DNA of 64,000 bases from Streptomyces sp. NRRL S-31. Its GTDB lineage: Bacteria > Actinomycetota > Actinomycetes > Streptomycetales > Streptomycetaceae. The notes under the pieces were generated by a model that did not search any database, was not told where the DNA came from, and saw only the letters and a list, made by a program, of their open reading frames with translations. The translations under genes were made by a program, and so were the position numbers. Where the stretch lies: NCBI RefSeq assembly GCF_000718775.1, contig NZ_JOCB01000009.1, forward strand, positions 1 to 64,000, written 5' to 3'. Shown in pieces: positions 1 through 8,900 of the stretch; position 1 is the first letter of the stretch, and each line of letters starts with the position of its first letter.

Positions 1-52
1 CGTCCGCGTGCGCCGCGCGGGCCTGGGCCGGCACCGTCGTCGCGGTGTCCCG

Positions 53-82
53 CCGCCGGCCGGCCGGGTGCCGGCCCGGCGG
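53..82 (-). terminator. GC hairpin after the pigment operon
   Basis: About 18 nt past the stop of the minus-strand cupin gene there is a GC-only hairpin whose arms (53-64 and 70-82) are complementary apart from one bulged base. No U-tract is visible, as is common for Streptomyces terminators. Nothing else is recognisable in positions 1-100. Confidence 0.4.
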
Positions 83-100
83 ATGCCGCGGCCCGTGCGC

Positions 101-619
101 TCACCTGTGCCGGAGCGGGGTCAGCTGCTCGATGTCGTACTTGGCCCGCAGCGCCTCGATGGCCTCCTGGTCCGGAGGACCCCCCTCGCGCAGGATCTCC
201 AGCAGCTCCTCGAAGTAGAGTTCGTGGTCCGGCGGCGGGCTCGCCTGGAAGAACATCCTGGCCGGCGTCTCGGTGGGATTGGCGAAGGCGTGCGGACAGC
301 CCGGCGGTACGACGATCACCGTGCCGGGTGTCGCCCGGACCACCCGGCTGCCCGAACTCGACTCCCAGCGCTGCCAGTTGTCGGGCGTGCGGATGCGCGG
401 CTCGAAGGCCAGCACGTCCAGCTCGCCGTCGAGGACGTAGAACAGCTCCTCGCTGCGCGTGTGCACATGGGCGCCCACGTCGAAACCCGGCGGCACCTCC
501 ACCTCGAAGGTGGAGGCCATCCGCGAGTGGGTGCCGGTCACCTTGAACGTCACCCGCTGGGCGGGCGTCTCGACCACGCGCCCGTGTCCCGGCGGTACGA
601 GCAGTCCCTCGGTCGTCAT
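101..619 (-). CDS. Cupin quinone-forming oxygenase (MomA-like)
   Basis: A 172-residue single-cupin protein. The first metal motif lies around residues 51-65 (GAHVHTRSEELFYVLDGE) and the second around PPGCPHAFANP. It is the last gene of a three-gene minus-strand operon with rppA and a P450. In Streptomyces a cupin in this setting (MomA of S. antibioticus) oxidises 1,3,6,8-tetrahydroxynaphthalene to the quinone flaviolin. The family fold is clear from sequence; the substrate is inferred from the neighbours. It starts a few bases downstream of the P450 stop, so translation is probably coupled. No signal peptide, so cytoplasmic. Confidence 0.85.
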   Translation of the reverse strand: MTTEGLLVPPGHGRVVETPAQRVTFKVTGTHSRMASTFEVEVPPGFDVGAHVHTRSEELFYVLDGELDVLAFEPRIRTPDNWQRWESSSGSRVVRATPGTVIVVPPGCPHAFANPTETPARMFFQASPPPDHELYFEELLEILREGGPPDQEAIEALRAKYDIEQLTPLRHR

Positions 620-626
620 CGGCCGC

Positions 627-1841
627 TCACCACGTCACCGGCAGCGCCTGCGGACCCCGGATCAGGGCCCCCTTGCGGAACGGGACCTGATCCGGCGGTA
701 CGGCCAGCCTCAGGCCCGGTACCCGGTCCAGCAGGGTGTCCGTCAGGAGTTCCTCCTCCAGCCGGGCCAGCATCCCGCCGGGGCAGTAGTGCGGGCCGAA
801 GCCGAACGCCGCGTGCGGGTTCGGGCTGCGGGAGAAGTCGATCGTCTCCGGGGCGGGGAAGACGTCCGGGTCGCGGTTGGCGGCCAGGTAGGAGACGTAG
901 ACCGGGTCGCCCGCGCGGACCCGGACCCCCCGGATCTCCACGTCCTCCAGGGCGATGCGGGACAGACCGACCGCGTTGCGGTGCGGGATGTAGCGCAGCA
1001 GCTCGTCGATCGCCCGGGGGCGGATGCCCGGCTCCGCGCGCAGCCGCTCCGCCAGACCGGGGCGGGTCAGCAGCAGGTAGAACATCTGCCCGCTGTTGGC
1101 GGTGACCGCCTCGCCGCCGATCTGGAGGAGGACGGCGAGGCCGACGGCCTCCTCCAGCGTGATCTCGCCCCGGCCGACCGCGGCCCCCAGCAGCGAGGTG
1201 ACGTCCTCGCCGGTGCTGTTCCGGCGCGCGCCGACCAGGTCGGAGAAGTACGCCGCCATCTCCCGTTTGGCCCGCTCGCTCGGCTCCTTGCCGTGCGAGG
1301 AGGACAGGATCAGCTCGGTCCAGGCGTGCAGGGCGTGCCGGTCGCCGGCCGGGACGCCCATCAGCTCGCAGATCACCGCGATCGGGAACGGCCCGAGGAC
1401 CGCCGCCGTGAGATCCGCGGGCGGGCCGCCCCGCAGCAGGTCGTCGACCAGCTCGTCCAGCAGCGTGCGGGCCTTGTCCCGCACCCGTTCCACGCCCTTC
1501 GCGGTGAACGCGGCGGCCACCGCGCGGCGCAGCCGGGTGTGGTCGGGCGGATCGAGGAAGCCGACCGCCCCCGGTGCCGGGATGAAGTGCGGGGCCAGCC
1601 GGGTGACCTGCCGGTCCATCACCGCCTCCCGGCTGAAGCGGGGGTCGTTGGCCACCCTGCGCACGTCCTCGTACCGGGTGACCAACCAGGCCCAGCCCTC
1701 CCCGTTGGGCAGCTGGACCCGGGTGACCGGGCCCTCCGCCATCAGGTCGGCCAGCACCGGGTCGAAGTCCGTCCCGGGGAGGTCGAGCGCCGGCCAGTGC
1801 CGGACCGGCGGCAGGGTCTCGGCGAGCGCCTCGGCGGTCAC
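627..1841 (-). CDS. cyp158A2: Cytochrome P450, CYP158A2-like flaviolin oxidase
   Basis: A 404-residue P450. The heme-binding loop FGFGPHYCPGG places the cysteine ligand at residue 353, and the ExxR motif is visible in DELLRYIP. The I-helix reads QIGGEAVTAN, so the usual acid-Thr pair is not standard; CYP158A2 is known for lacking the conserved threonine. CYP158A2 couples flaviolin into dimers and trimers that give a brown, UV-protective pigment. The start ATG overlaps the rppA stop by 4 bases, which fits one coupled operon. Family assignment is firm; flaviolin as substrate rests on the rppA context. Confidence 0.9.
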   Translation of the reverse strand: MTAEALAETLPPVRHWPALDLPGTDFDPVLADLMAEGPVTRVQLPNGEGWAWLVTRYEDVRRVANDPRFSREAVMDRQVTRLAPHFIPAPGAVGFLDPPDHTRLRRAVAAAFTAKGVERVRDKARTLLDELVDDLLRGGPPADLTAAVLGPFPIAVICELMGVPAGDRHALHAWTELILSSSHGKEPSERAKREMAAYFSDLVGARRNSTGEDVTSLLGAAVGRGEITLEEAVGLAVLLQIGGEAVTANSGQMFYLLLTRPGLAERLRAEPGIRPRAIDELLRYIPHRNAVGLSRIALEDVEIRGVRVRAGDPVYVSYLAANRDPDVFPAPETIDFSRSPNPHAAFGFGPHYCPGGMLARLEEELLTDTLLDRVPGLRLAVPPDQVPFRKGALIRGPQALPVTW

Positions 1842-2902
1842 CGGCCGGCTCCGTCCCCGTTGACCCAGCGGCCCACCGTCATCTCGGCGGTGATGCCGGG
1901 ACCGAACCCGGCGAGCAGCCCGCGCGCCCGCTCCTCGGCGCCGCCCTCGTCGAACAGCCGGCGCAGCGCGTCCAGGACGACGGCGCTGGCGATGTTGCCG
2001 TACTCGGTGAGCGTGGCCCGGCTGAACCGGAACGCGTGCGGGTCGACCTCGAGGAACTTGCTGAGGTCGTCGAGAATGCGGGGGCCGCCCGCGTGGATGA
2101 TGTAGAAGTCCAGGTCGGACGCGTCCCAGCCGTGGGTGCCGGCCAGGTCCTTCAGCGCCGGGGCGAGCGGTTCCATGGTCGCGGGGACCCGCTTGTCCAG
2201 CAGGAAGTGGAATCCGGTCGCCCGGACGTCGTACGCGATCCAGTCCTCGGTCTTCGGGATCAGGTAGGAGCCGTTGCGCTCCAGTCGGACGCCCGTGCCG
2301 CCGTTCCCGCGCACCACGGCCGCGGCGACGCCGTCACCGAACAGGCCGTTGGAGAGCAGCGAGCCGACGCCGAGGTCGGTGGGCTGGTAGCACAGCGAGC
2401 AGAACTCGCAGGCCACGATGAGGGCGTTGGCGTTCGGGTACGCCGAGCAGAAGTCGTGCGCCCGGTTGATCGCCGCGCCGCCGGCCGCGCAGCCGAGCTG
2501 GGCGATCGGGAGCTGACGGGTGGTGCTGTCGAAGTCCATCTCGTTGATCAGCCAGGCCGTGAGCGAGGGCATCATGAAGCCCGTGCACGACACGTAGATG
2601 ATCACGTCGATGTCCCTGGTGAGCAGTTCCGCGTCGTCCAGCGCGCGCTGGATCACCGCGGGGACCCGGGCCTTGGCCTCGGCCTCGTAGAGCTTGTTGC
2701 GCTCCTCGAAGCCCGGGTGCTTGAGGGTCTCCTCGATGGGCTGGACGATGTGTCGCGTCTTGACGCCAGTGTTCTCGATCAGTCTCAGGGCCAGCGGCAG
2801 TTGTGGGTGGTCCGCGTGGCGGGAGCGCGCCAGGTCCAGCGTCTCCTCCATGGTGATCACATACTCCGGGACCGACACCGTGGGCCTGCACAAAGTCGCC
2901 AT
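1838..2902 (-). CDS. rppA: 1,3,6,8-tetrahydroxynaphthalene synthase (type III PKS)
   Basis: Chalcone-synthase-superfamily enzyme of 354 residues starting at MATLCRPTVS. It condenses malonyl-CoA units into 1,3,6,8-tetrahydroxynaphthalene. The catalytic triad is visible: Cys138 in IAQLGCAAGG, His in YIIHAGGP and Asn in EYGNIASA. The extra cysteine typical of THNS occurs in IIYVSCTGFM. The start at 2902 was preferred over an in-frame ATG at 2944 because AGGGA lies 7 nt upstream and the family begins here. First gene of the pigment operon, with a 560-bp noncoding region upstream. Confidence 0.95.
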   Translation of the reverse strand: MATLCRPTVSVPEYVITMEETLDLARSRHADHPQLPLALRLIENTGVKTRHIVQPIEETLKHPGFEERNKLYEAEAKARVPAVIQRALDDAELLTRDIDVIIYVSCTGFMMPSLTAWLINEMDFDSTTRQLPIAQLGCAAGGAAINRAHDFCSAYPNANALIVACEFCSLCYQPTDLGVGSLLSNGLFGDGVAAAVVRGNGGTGVRLERNGSYLIPKTEDWIAYDVRATGFHFLLDKRVPATMEPLAPALKDLAGTHGWDASDLDFYIIHAGGPRILDDLSKFLEVDPHAFRFSRATLTEYGNIASAVVLDALRRLFDEGGAEERARGLLAGFGPGITAEMTVGRWVNGDGAGR

Positions 2903-3464
2903 GAACCGTCCCTGCTTTCCGCGTTCCGGAAGGCCTTCGCCCACCGGTCAGAAGGTGGGTCGCCTCTGTGGGCGCTCCACCCACCGTCACCCGGGAGGGC
3001 GACGATCTCGCGTTGGATTACTCCGAACCGGGGACCCGGGGGTCGGGCACGGAGGGCGTTTCGTCCCGCCGGACGAGGGAAAACCCGATCCCCTCGGTTA
3101 GGCCCGCACGGGCGGAGGGGACGGCGGCCGGCGACCGGGTGGCGGCGCGGGCGGCGGGGCCGGCCGGCCGGGGCCGGCTGGATCCGGCCGGGTGACGTCT
3201 GGTTGCTTTCGCAAGCACCGGCAGACGCGGGGGACGGCCGAAGGCGCGAGGGGCGGCGGGCGGGCGACGGCGGTCGAGGGAGCTTTCGGCGGCGGGGAAG
3301 GCCCCCACCGCCCGCGCGGCCTCCGATCCGCCCTCAGCGCCTCGTCCCCCCGCCCCGCCACCCGTCCGGCGTCCCGGCCGCTCCGGCCGTTCGGCACCGC
3401 CGCCGGACGGCCGCCGCCGGCCCTTGCCCGCGCTCGGTCCGGAGCCACACGGGGCGCCGGACGT
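2903..3464. other. Noncoding region upstream of rppA
   Basis: About 560 bp without a convincing gene. It must hold the minus-strand rppA promoter, which I could not place. At 3196-3227 a hairpin with CGTCTG/CAGACG outer arms and GCTT/AAGC inner arms could be a terminator for the small gene at 3465-3698, which ends upstream of it on the same strand. Confidence 0.5.
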
Positions 3465-3698
3465 CTACGGCGCCCCGCTGCTGTGCGCGATGCACGCGAC
3501 GTCGATCCGGTCCGCCAGCTTGGCCAGCTCGATGGTCAGCGCGGCCACGGTGTCCTCGTCGAGCTCCTGCTCGCCCGCCTCGACAAGGTGCAGCCACCGC
3601 GCGCCCACGGTCCGCAACAACTTACTCACGTCGGCCGCGGCCACCTGCAAGGCACCGCGGTCGTCGACGATCAGAGGCAGGGTCACTTCGCGGTTCAC
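3465..3698 (-). CDS. Small conserved protein (DUF6213-like), probably leaderless
   Basis: A 77-residue protein starting at GTG (VNREVTLPLIVDDRGALQV). It looks like a small conserved Streptomyces protein (DUF6213-like, from memory). No function can be assigned; it has no membrane segment or signal. The GTG was chosen over an ATG at 3740 because the longer version would overlap the dehydrogenase stop. No Shine-Dalgarno precedes the GTG, but a TACCAT -10-like box (3707-3712, minus strand) ends 8 nt before it, so the mRNA may begin at or very near the start codon. Confidence 0.7.
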   Translation of the reverse strand: MNREVTLPLIVDDRGALQVAAADVSKLLRTVGARWLHLVEAGEQELDEDTVAALTIELAKLADRIDVACIAHSSGAP

Positions 3699-3706
3699 AA
3701 AAGGGG

Positions 3707-3712
3707 ATGGTA
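3707..3712 (-). promoter_or_regulatory. Candidate -10 box for a leaderless mRNA
   Basis: TACCAT read on the minus strand, 8 nt before the GTG at 3698. The spacing would put the transcript start at or next to the start codon. No clear -35 was identified. Confidence 0.35.
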
Positions 3713-3724
3713 GCCGCGCGGGCG

Positions 3725-5110
3725 TCACGCACCCTGCCAAACCGTGGTGATGTTGCAGAACTCCCGGATTCCGTGCCCGGACAGCTCACGCCCGTACCCC
3801 GACCGCTTCACCCCGCCGAACGGGAACGCCGGATGGGAGGCGGTCATCCCGTTCACGTACACCGAACCGGCCTCCAGGTCCCGGGCGAACCGCTCCACCT
3901 CGGCATCGTCCCGTGTCCACACGTTGGAACTCAGCCCGAAAGGCGTGTCGTTGGCGATGAGCACGGCCTCGTCCAGGTCGTCCGCCCGGTACAGCGTGGC
4001 GACCGGTCCGAACGCCTCCTCGCGGTGGACGCGCATCTCCCGGGTGATGCCGGCGAGGACGGTCGGCGGGTAGTACCAGCCGGGCCCGTCCGGCCGCCGG
4101 CCGCCGCACAGCACCTCGGCCCCGGCCCGCCGGGCGTCGTCGACCAGCTCCTCCAGGTCGGCCCGCCCCCGCTCGCTGGCGAGCGGCCCGACGTCCGTCT
4201 CCTCGTCCGTCGGGTCGCCCGTCCGCAGCGCCCTCATGCCCGCCACGAACTTCTCCGCGAAGGCGTCGTAGACGTCTGAGTGCACGATGAACCGCTTGGC
4301 GGCGATGCAGGACTGCCCGGTGTTCTGCGTCCGCGCGGTCACCGCGACCTCGGCCGCCCGGTCGAGGTCCGCGGACGGCATGACGACGTAGGGGTCGCTG
4401 CCGCCCAGCTCCAGCACCGTCTTCTTGATCATTTCGCCGGCGGTGGCGGCGACCGCCCGCCCGGCCGGCTCGCTGCCGGTCAGCGTCGCCGCCTTCACCC
4501 GCTCGTCGCGCAGCACGTCGTCCACCGCGGCGGAACCGATCAGCAGCGTCTGGAAACAGCCCTCCGGGAAGCCCGCGCGGTGGAACAGGTCCTCCAGGTA
4601 CAGGGCGGTCTGGGGCACGTTGGAGGCGTGTTTGAGCAGACCGACGTTGCCGGCCATCAGGGCGGGCGCGGCGAACCGGATCACCTGCCACAGGGGGAAG
4701 TTCCAGGGCATCACCGCGAGGACCGGGCCCAGCGGGCGGTACCGCACCCGTACCCGGGAGGCCCCGGAGTCGCGCACGTCCGGCTCGGCGGGCTCCTCGT
4801 CGGCCAGCAGCCCCTCCGCGCGCTCCGCGTACCAGCGCATCGCCTTGGCGCACTTCGCCGCCTCCGCACGGGCCTGCCTGATCGGCTTGCCCATCTCGGT
4901 GGTCATGACGCGGGCGATCTCCCGCTGGTCCTCGTCCAGCAGATCGGCGGCCTTGTTCATCAGCCGGGCACGGTCGCCGAACGAGCTGGTCCGGTAGGTC
5001 CGGAAGGTGGCCTCGGCGAGCTGGAGCCGGCGTTCCAGCTCCTCCTCGCCCATGGGCTCGTACGTCTTGAGCGTCTCGCCGTTCGCCGGGTTCACCGTCG
5101 CGATGGGCAT
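3725..5110 (-). CDS. NAD(P)-dependent succinate-semialdehyde-type dehydrogenase
   Basis: A 461-residue aldehyde dehydrogenase starting at MPIATVNPANGETLKTY. The catalytic cysteine is Cys268 (NTGQSCIAAKRF) and the general base is Glu234 (VLELGGSDP). The PWNFPLWQ segment and the N-terminal NPANGE pattern are typical of succinate-semialdehyde dehydrogenases of the GabD1 type, which oxidise succinate semialdehyde to succinate in GABA breakdown. The start at 5110 is supported by AGGGAGG 7 nt upstream; the longer frame to 5170 lacks such a site. No GABA transaminase is nearby, so the physiological aldehyde is uncertain. Confidence 0.88.
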   Translation of the reverse strand: MPIATVNPANGETLKTYEPMGEEELERRLQLAEATFRTYRTSSFGDRARLMNKAADLLDEDQREIARVMTTEMGKPIRQARAEAAKCAKAMRWYAERAEGLLADEEPAEPDVRDSGASRVRVRYRPLGPVLAVMPWNFPLWQVIRFAAPALMAGNVGLLKHASNVPQTALYLEDLFHRAGFPEGCFQTLLIGSAAVDDVLRDERVKAATLTGSEPAGRAVAATAGEMIKKTVLELGGSDPYVVMPSADLDRAAEVAVTARTQNTGQSCIAAKRFIVHSDVYDAFAEKFVAGMRALRTGDPTDEETDVGPLASERGRADLEELVDDARRAGAEVLCGGRRPDGPGWYYPPTVLAGITREMRVHREEAFGPVATLYRADDLDEAVLIANDTPFGLSSNVWTRDDAEVERFARDLEAGSVYVNGMTASHPAFPFGGVKRSGYGRELSGHGIREFCNITTVWQGA

Positions 5111-5186
5111 GGCTGACCTCCCTGGGAGCGGGCTTGTCTCGACCTTCGCGCGCGGCCGGGTCCGGCGCAACGCGGAAGTCCCCTGC

Positions 5187-5660
5187 TCAGCCCGAGTGCT
5201 CCGCCAGCCGGTCGAGAAACGCGGCCTGCGCCGTGATGATCAGCGCACGGGCCCGGCGCAGACCGAACCACGCCACCCGGTCCAGCTCCGGGAACTCCCG
5301 TGTCCGGCCGGAGCGCGGCGGCCACTCCATGGTGAACGTGCCCGGCACGATCGTCTCCGGGTCGAGATCCGCCTCCACCGCCCACGCCGTGACGATCTTG
5401 CCGCCTGTCTGCGCGACCTCGCCCAGCGGTACGGCCGCCCCGTCCGGCGGCGCCAGCCCCAGCTCCTCTTGGAACTCCCGCCGGGCCGCCTCCCAGGCCG
5501 GCTCCGAGGGGTCGTACTCGCCCTTGGGCACGGTCCACGCGCCCGCGTCCTTCTTGGCGAAGAAGGGTCCGCCCATATGGCCGAGCAATACCTCCAACCC
5601 CTCATCCGTGTGCCGGAACAACAGCAGTCCCGCACTGCGTCGCGTCGTCCGCACCGTCAC
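5187..5660 (-). CDS. NUDIX hydrolase
   Basis: A 157-residue protein starting at GTG 5660, whose start overlaps the stop of the DNA ligase gene (GTGA). The NUDIX box is complete: G-x5-E-x7-REFQEELGL, around residues 64-86. It should hydrolyse a nucleoside diphosphate linked to another moiety; the substrate cannot be read from sequence. Coupling to an ATP-dependent DNA ligase suggests a nucleotide-sanitation or repair link, for example on ADP-containing products. That link is inference. Confidence 0.88.
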   Translation of the reverse strand: MTVRTTRRSAGLLLFRHTDEGLEVLLGHMGGPFFAKKDAGAWTVPKGEYDPSEPAWEAARREFQEELGLAPPDGAAVPLGEVAQTGGKIVTAWAVEADLDPETIVPGTFTMEWPPRSGRTREFPELDRVAWFGLRRARALIITAQAAFLDRLAEHSG

Positions 5661-7195
5661 GGCCTGACCTCCGGGTGGGCTGCCAGCAGGGCCTCCACCG
5701 TATCGGCCTCCTCCGGCCGCTTGTCCTCGCGGTAGCGGACCACGCGGGCGAAGCGGAGGGTGACCCCGGCCGGGTAGCGGGAGGAGCGCTGGAGGCCGTC
5801 GTAGGCGATCTCGACGACCAGTTCGGGCCGCACCCTGATGCCCCAGCCCCGCTCCTCGACCGCCAGCCGCCCCAGCCGTTCGGTCTGCCAGGAGAGCATC
5901 GCGTCCGTCATGCCCTTGAAGGTCTTGCCGAGCATGGTGAAGGAGCCGTCCGGGCCGCGGGCACCGAGATGGAGGTTGGACAGCTTCCCCGTGCGCCGTC
6001 CATGGCCCCACTCGGCGGCCAGCACCACCAGGTCGAGGGTGTGCACGGGCTTCACCTTCAGCCAGGACGCGCCGCGCCGCCCGGCGCTGTAGGACGCGTC
6101 GAGGGCCTTGACCACCACCCCCTCGTGACCGCGGGCCAGGGTGTCGGCGAGGAACCGCTCCGCCTCCGGGATGTCCCCGGAGCCCGAGATCACGGTGCGC
6201 CGCACCCGCGCCGGCTCGGGCACCAGCCGGGCCAGCTCCGCGTGCCGCTCGGTGAACGGCAGGTCGAGCAGGTCACGGCCGTCGACCGAGAGGGCGTCGA
6301 AGAAGACGGGGGAGACCGGAGTCTCCTCGGCGGCCCTCGCCACGTCGGTGCGCGAGCCGACCCGGCCCGCCGTCTCCTGGAAGGACCGGGGCCGGCCCGT
6401 GCCGTCGAAGGAGATCACCTCGCCGTCCAGGATGAACCGCTCGCCCGCCAACCCCAGTGCGGCGGCGGTCACTTCGGGCAGTCGGTCGGTGATGTCGTCC
6501 AGTGTGCGGGTGTGCACCCGGACCACGTCGCCGTCCCGGTGGACCTGGACCCGGATGCCGTCCAGCTTCTCCTCCACCGCGCAGGCGCCCAGCTTCTCCA
6601 CCGCCTCGGCGACCGAGGACGCGCTGTGCGCCAGCATCGGCAGCACCGGGCGGCCCACGGTGAGCCGGAACCGCTCCAGCGCCGCGGGGCCCTCGCCGAG
6701 CAGCGCCCGGGCCACCGTCTGGAGCGACCCCGCGAGCATCACGGCCCGCCGCACGTCCGCCGGGTCCGCGCCGGTCGCCCGGGCCAGGCCCTCCACCGCG
6801 ACCGCGTCCAGCGCGCCCTGGCGCACCTCGCCGGTGAGCAGGCCGAGCAGGAAGCGCTGTTCCTCCTCGGTGGCCGCGCCCATCAGCTCGCCGACGAGCC
6901 GGGTCCGCTCCGCCTGCGAGCCGGGCCCGGACACCTTGCCCAGCTCGGTGAGCCGGGCGTCGACCTCCCGCACCGTGAGCCGGGGCTCGGCGGCCGGCTC
7001 CACCGGGCGGCCCAGCACCTTCCAGCCGACGCCCAGCCGGCCCTGCGGCAGCCGCCCGGCCAGGTAGGGGATGACGATCGGCACGTCGTCCGGCCCGGCG
7101 TCCCGGAACAGCTCGGCGAGCAGCGCGGTCTTGCGGGACCGGGCCGCCGTCGCGGCCACCTCCCGGGACACCTGGGCCAACCGGGTCAGCAGCAT
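5657..7195 (-). CDS. ATP-dependent DNA ligase (LigB/archaeal-type)
   Basis: A 512-residue ligase with three parts: an N-terminal domain (about 1-180), an adenylation domain holding the active lysine Lys210 in VEEKLDGIRV, and an OB-fold C-terminus. Conserved motifs such as ILDGEVISF, EGVVVKALD and SWLKVKP are visible. It would seal nicks in DNA using ATP, as an accessory to the NAD-dependent LigA. The start at 7195 is conventional; an in-frame ATG at 7228 is also possible and neither has a strong ribosome site. Forms an operon with the NUDIX gene. Confidence 0.93.
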   Translation of the reverse strand: MLLTRLAQVSREVAATAARSRKTALLAELFRDAGPDDVPIVIPYLAGRLPQGRLGVGWKVLGRPVEPAAEPRLTVREVDARLTELGKVSGPGSQAERTRLVGELMGAATEEEQRFLLGLLTGEVRQGALDAVAVEGLARATGADPADVRRAVMLAGSLQTVARALLGEGPAALERFRLTVGRPVLPMLAHSASSVAEAVEKLGACAVEEKLDGIRVQVHRDGDVVRVHTRTLDDITDRLPEVTAAALGLAGERFILDGEVISFDGTGRPRSFQETAGRVGSRTDVARAAEETPVSPVFFDALSVDGRDLLDLPFTERHAELARLVPEPARVRRTVISGSGDIPEAERFLADTLARGHEGVVVKALDASYSAGRRGASWLKVKPVHTLDLVVLAAEWGHGRRTGKLSNLHLGARGPDGSFTMLGKTFKGMTDAMLSWQTERLGRLAVEERGWGIRVRPELVVEIAYDGLQRSSRYPAGVTLRFARVVRYREDKRPEEADTVEALLAAHPEVRP

Positions 7196-7271
7196 GCCAT
7201 CAGGGTGCACCCGGGAAGCGGGGTTCACACACCCGCGCGGCCCGGTCCGGGCCGGAGCGGGGAGCGGTGCC

Positions 7272-8230
7272 CTACAGCCCCGCGGCCGCGTCCAGGTCGG
7301 CCATCAGCAGCTCCCCGTTGATCGCCGCGCCCGCCCGGTAGCCGCGGCTGGCCGCGTTCACCACCTGCTCGGCGAAGCCGCTCGCGTTGCCCGCCGCCCA
7401 CAGCCCGGGCACGCTCGTCAGGCCCCGTTCGTCGATCACCGGGCAGTCGCCGAGCGGCGTCCGCCGCAGCTCCGCGCCCAGCGCGACGAGCAGGTCGTTG
7501 TCCGGGACGGCACGCGGGGCGGCGTACAGCACCTCGAGTCCGCGGACCGTCCCTCCGCCGGAGGGGGCGCCCCCGGCGAGCCGGACACCGGTGAGCCGGT
7601 CGTCGGCGATCACGAGTTCCGCGACCGCGCCGGGCACGACGGCGACCCCGGCGGCGGCCGGCCGGCGCAGGTCCTGGTCCGTCAGCTCCGACTCGCCCAC
7701 CTCGTGCAGGAAGAGCCGCACGTCCTTCGTCCACCGGGTGACCATCAGCGCCTGGTGCACGCTGAGCGCCGACGTGGCGAGGACACCGGTCGGCAGATCG
7801 CGCACCTCCCAGCCGTGGCAGTACGGGCAGTGGACCACGTCCCGGCCGAACCGCTCCGCGAGCCCCGGGACCGGCGGCAGCTCGTCCCGCAGACCGGTGG
7901 CGACCACCGGTTGCCGGGCCCGTACGGTACGGCCGCCGGCCAGGGGCACGGTGAAGCCGGCGTCCGCGTCCCGGCTCGCGTCCACCACCCGGTCCCGGAC
8001 CAGCTCCACCCCGTACCGGGCGATCTCCTCGCGCCCGACGGCCAGGAACGCGGCCGGGGACATGCCGTCCCGGGAGAGATAACCCCGCATGTGCGCGGAG
8101 GGCGCGTTGCGCGGCTCGCCCGCGTCGACGACCAGGGTGCGGCGCCGGGCCCGGCCCAGGACCGAAGCGGCGGACAGGCCGGCGGCTCCGCCCCGACGAC
8201 GACTGCTTCATACCCGCTGTTCTCGGTCAT
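7272..8230 (-). pseudogene. Thioredoxin-reductase-like flavoprotein, frameshifted
   Basis: An NAD(P)/FAD-dependent oxidoreductase of about 319 codons in two frames. The start (MTENSGYEAVVVG) runs into the FAD motif, then one base appears missing from a C4 run at 8191-8194 (G4 on the coding strand). Adding one G restores VVVGGGAAGLSAASV and joins it to the rest, including the redox pair CPYC and the C-terminal GLWAAGNA motif. The downstream frame is intact to its stop at 7272. Either a real inactivating indel or a homopolymer sequencing error. Divergent from the XRE-cupin regulator. Confidence 0.8.
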
Positions 8231-8232
8231 GA

Positions 8233-8256
8233 CGCGACCGTCGTCCGGCGGTCGCG
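8233..8256. promoter_or_regulatory. Inverted repeat between divergent genes
   Basis: Perfect arms CGCGACCG and CGGTCGCG separated by 8 nt, lying between the flavoprotein start and the regulator promoter. Could be an operator acting on the minus-strand gene or a 5'-UTR hairpin. Confidence 0.4.
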
Positions 8257-8259
8257 CGA

Positions 8260-8288
8260 TTGACAAACGGATTTGCCGTTCCTGCAAT
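8260..8288 (+). promoter_or_regulatory. Promoter with palindromic operator for the XRE-cupin gene
   Basis: TTGACA at 8260-8265, a 17-nt spacer and TGCAAT at 8283-8288. Expected transcription start is near 8295, one base from the ATG at 8296, so the mRNA is probably leaderless. Within the spacer AACGG-ATTTG-CCGTT is a 5-5-5 inverted repeat that could be the site for autoregulation. Confidence 0.6.
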
Positions 8289-8295
8289 GGTCACC

Positions 8296-8871
8296 ATGAC
8301 CACCGAAGACGTACTGGCGGGCGTGGGGCCGAGGCTGCGCCGCCTCCGCAAGGAGCGGGAGGTGACCCTGGCCGCGCTGTCCGAGGCCACCGGCATCTCC
8401 GTGAGCACGCTCTCCCGGCTGGAGTCCGGCCTGCGCAAGCCCAGCCTGGAACTGCTGCTGCCGATCGCCCAGGCCCACCAGGTGCCGCTGGACCGGCTGG
8501 TCGGGGCGGAGCCGGTGGGGGACCCGCGGGTGCGGGCCGAGCCGATCGTCCGGGGCGGACGCACGCACTGGCCGCTGACCCGCCAGCCCGGCGGCCTCCA
8601 GGCATTCAAGGTCCTCGAGCCGCAGCGCAGACAGGAGCCGGACCCGCGCACCCACGAGGGGTACGAGTGGCTCTACGTCCTCTCCGGCCGGCTGCGGCTG
8701 GTCCTCGGCGAGCACGACGTCGTGCTGTCGGCGGGCGAGGCGGCCGAGTTCGACACGCGCGTGCCGCACTGGTTCGGCTCGACGGGGGAGGGGCCGGTGG
8801 AGTTCCTGAGCCTCTTCGGGCCGCAGGGGGAGCGGATGCACGTGCGGGCCCGGCCGACCTCGCGGAGCTGA
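8296..8871 (+). CDS. XRE-family regulator with C-terminal cupin domain
   Basis: A 191-residue protein. An HTH_3 domain spans about residues 10-65 (LAALSEATGISVSTLSRLE is the helix-turn-helix), followed by a cupin from about 110 to 180 (HEGYEWLYVLSGRLRLVLG). Such regulators sense a small ligand in the cupin and act mostly as repressors. The start at 8296 was chosen because the promoter places the transcript start there; in-frame ATGs at 8287 and upstream GTGs overlap the promoter. It faces the flavoprotein gene and probably controls it. Confidence 0.85.
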   Translation: MTTEDVLAGVGPRLRRLRKEREVTLAALSEATGISVSTLSRLESGLRKPSLELLLPIAQAHQVPLDRLVGAEPVGDPRVRAEPIVRGGRTHWPLTRQPGGLQAFKVLEPQRRQEPDPRTHEGYEWLYVLSGRLRLVLGEHDVVLSAGEAAEFDTRVPHWFGSTGEGPVEFLSLFGPQGERMHVRARPTSRS

Positions 8872-8900
8872 GACCGGCGGGCTGTTCCCTGATCGGCAAG

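Noticed and set aside
101..2902. A large biosynthetic gene cluster
   Set aside because: Only the small pigment operon is present; the flanking genes are general metabolism and repair.
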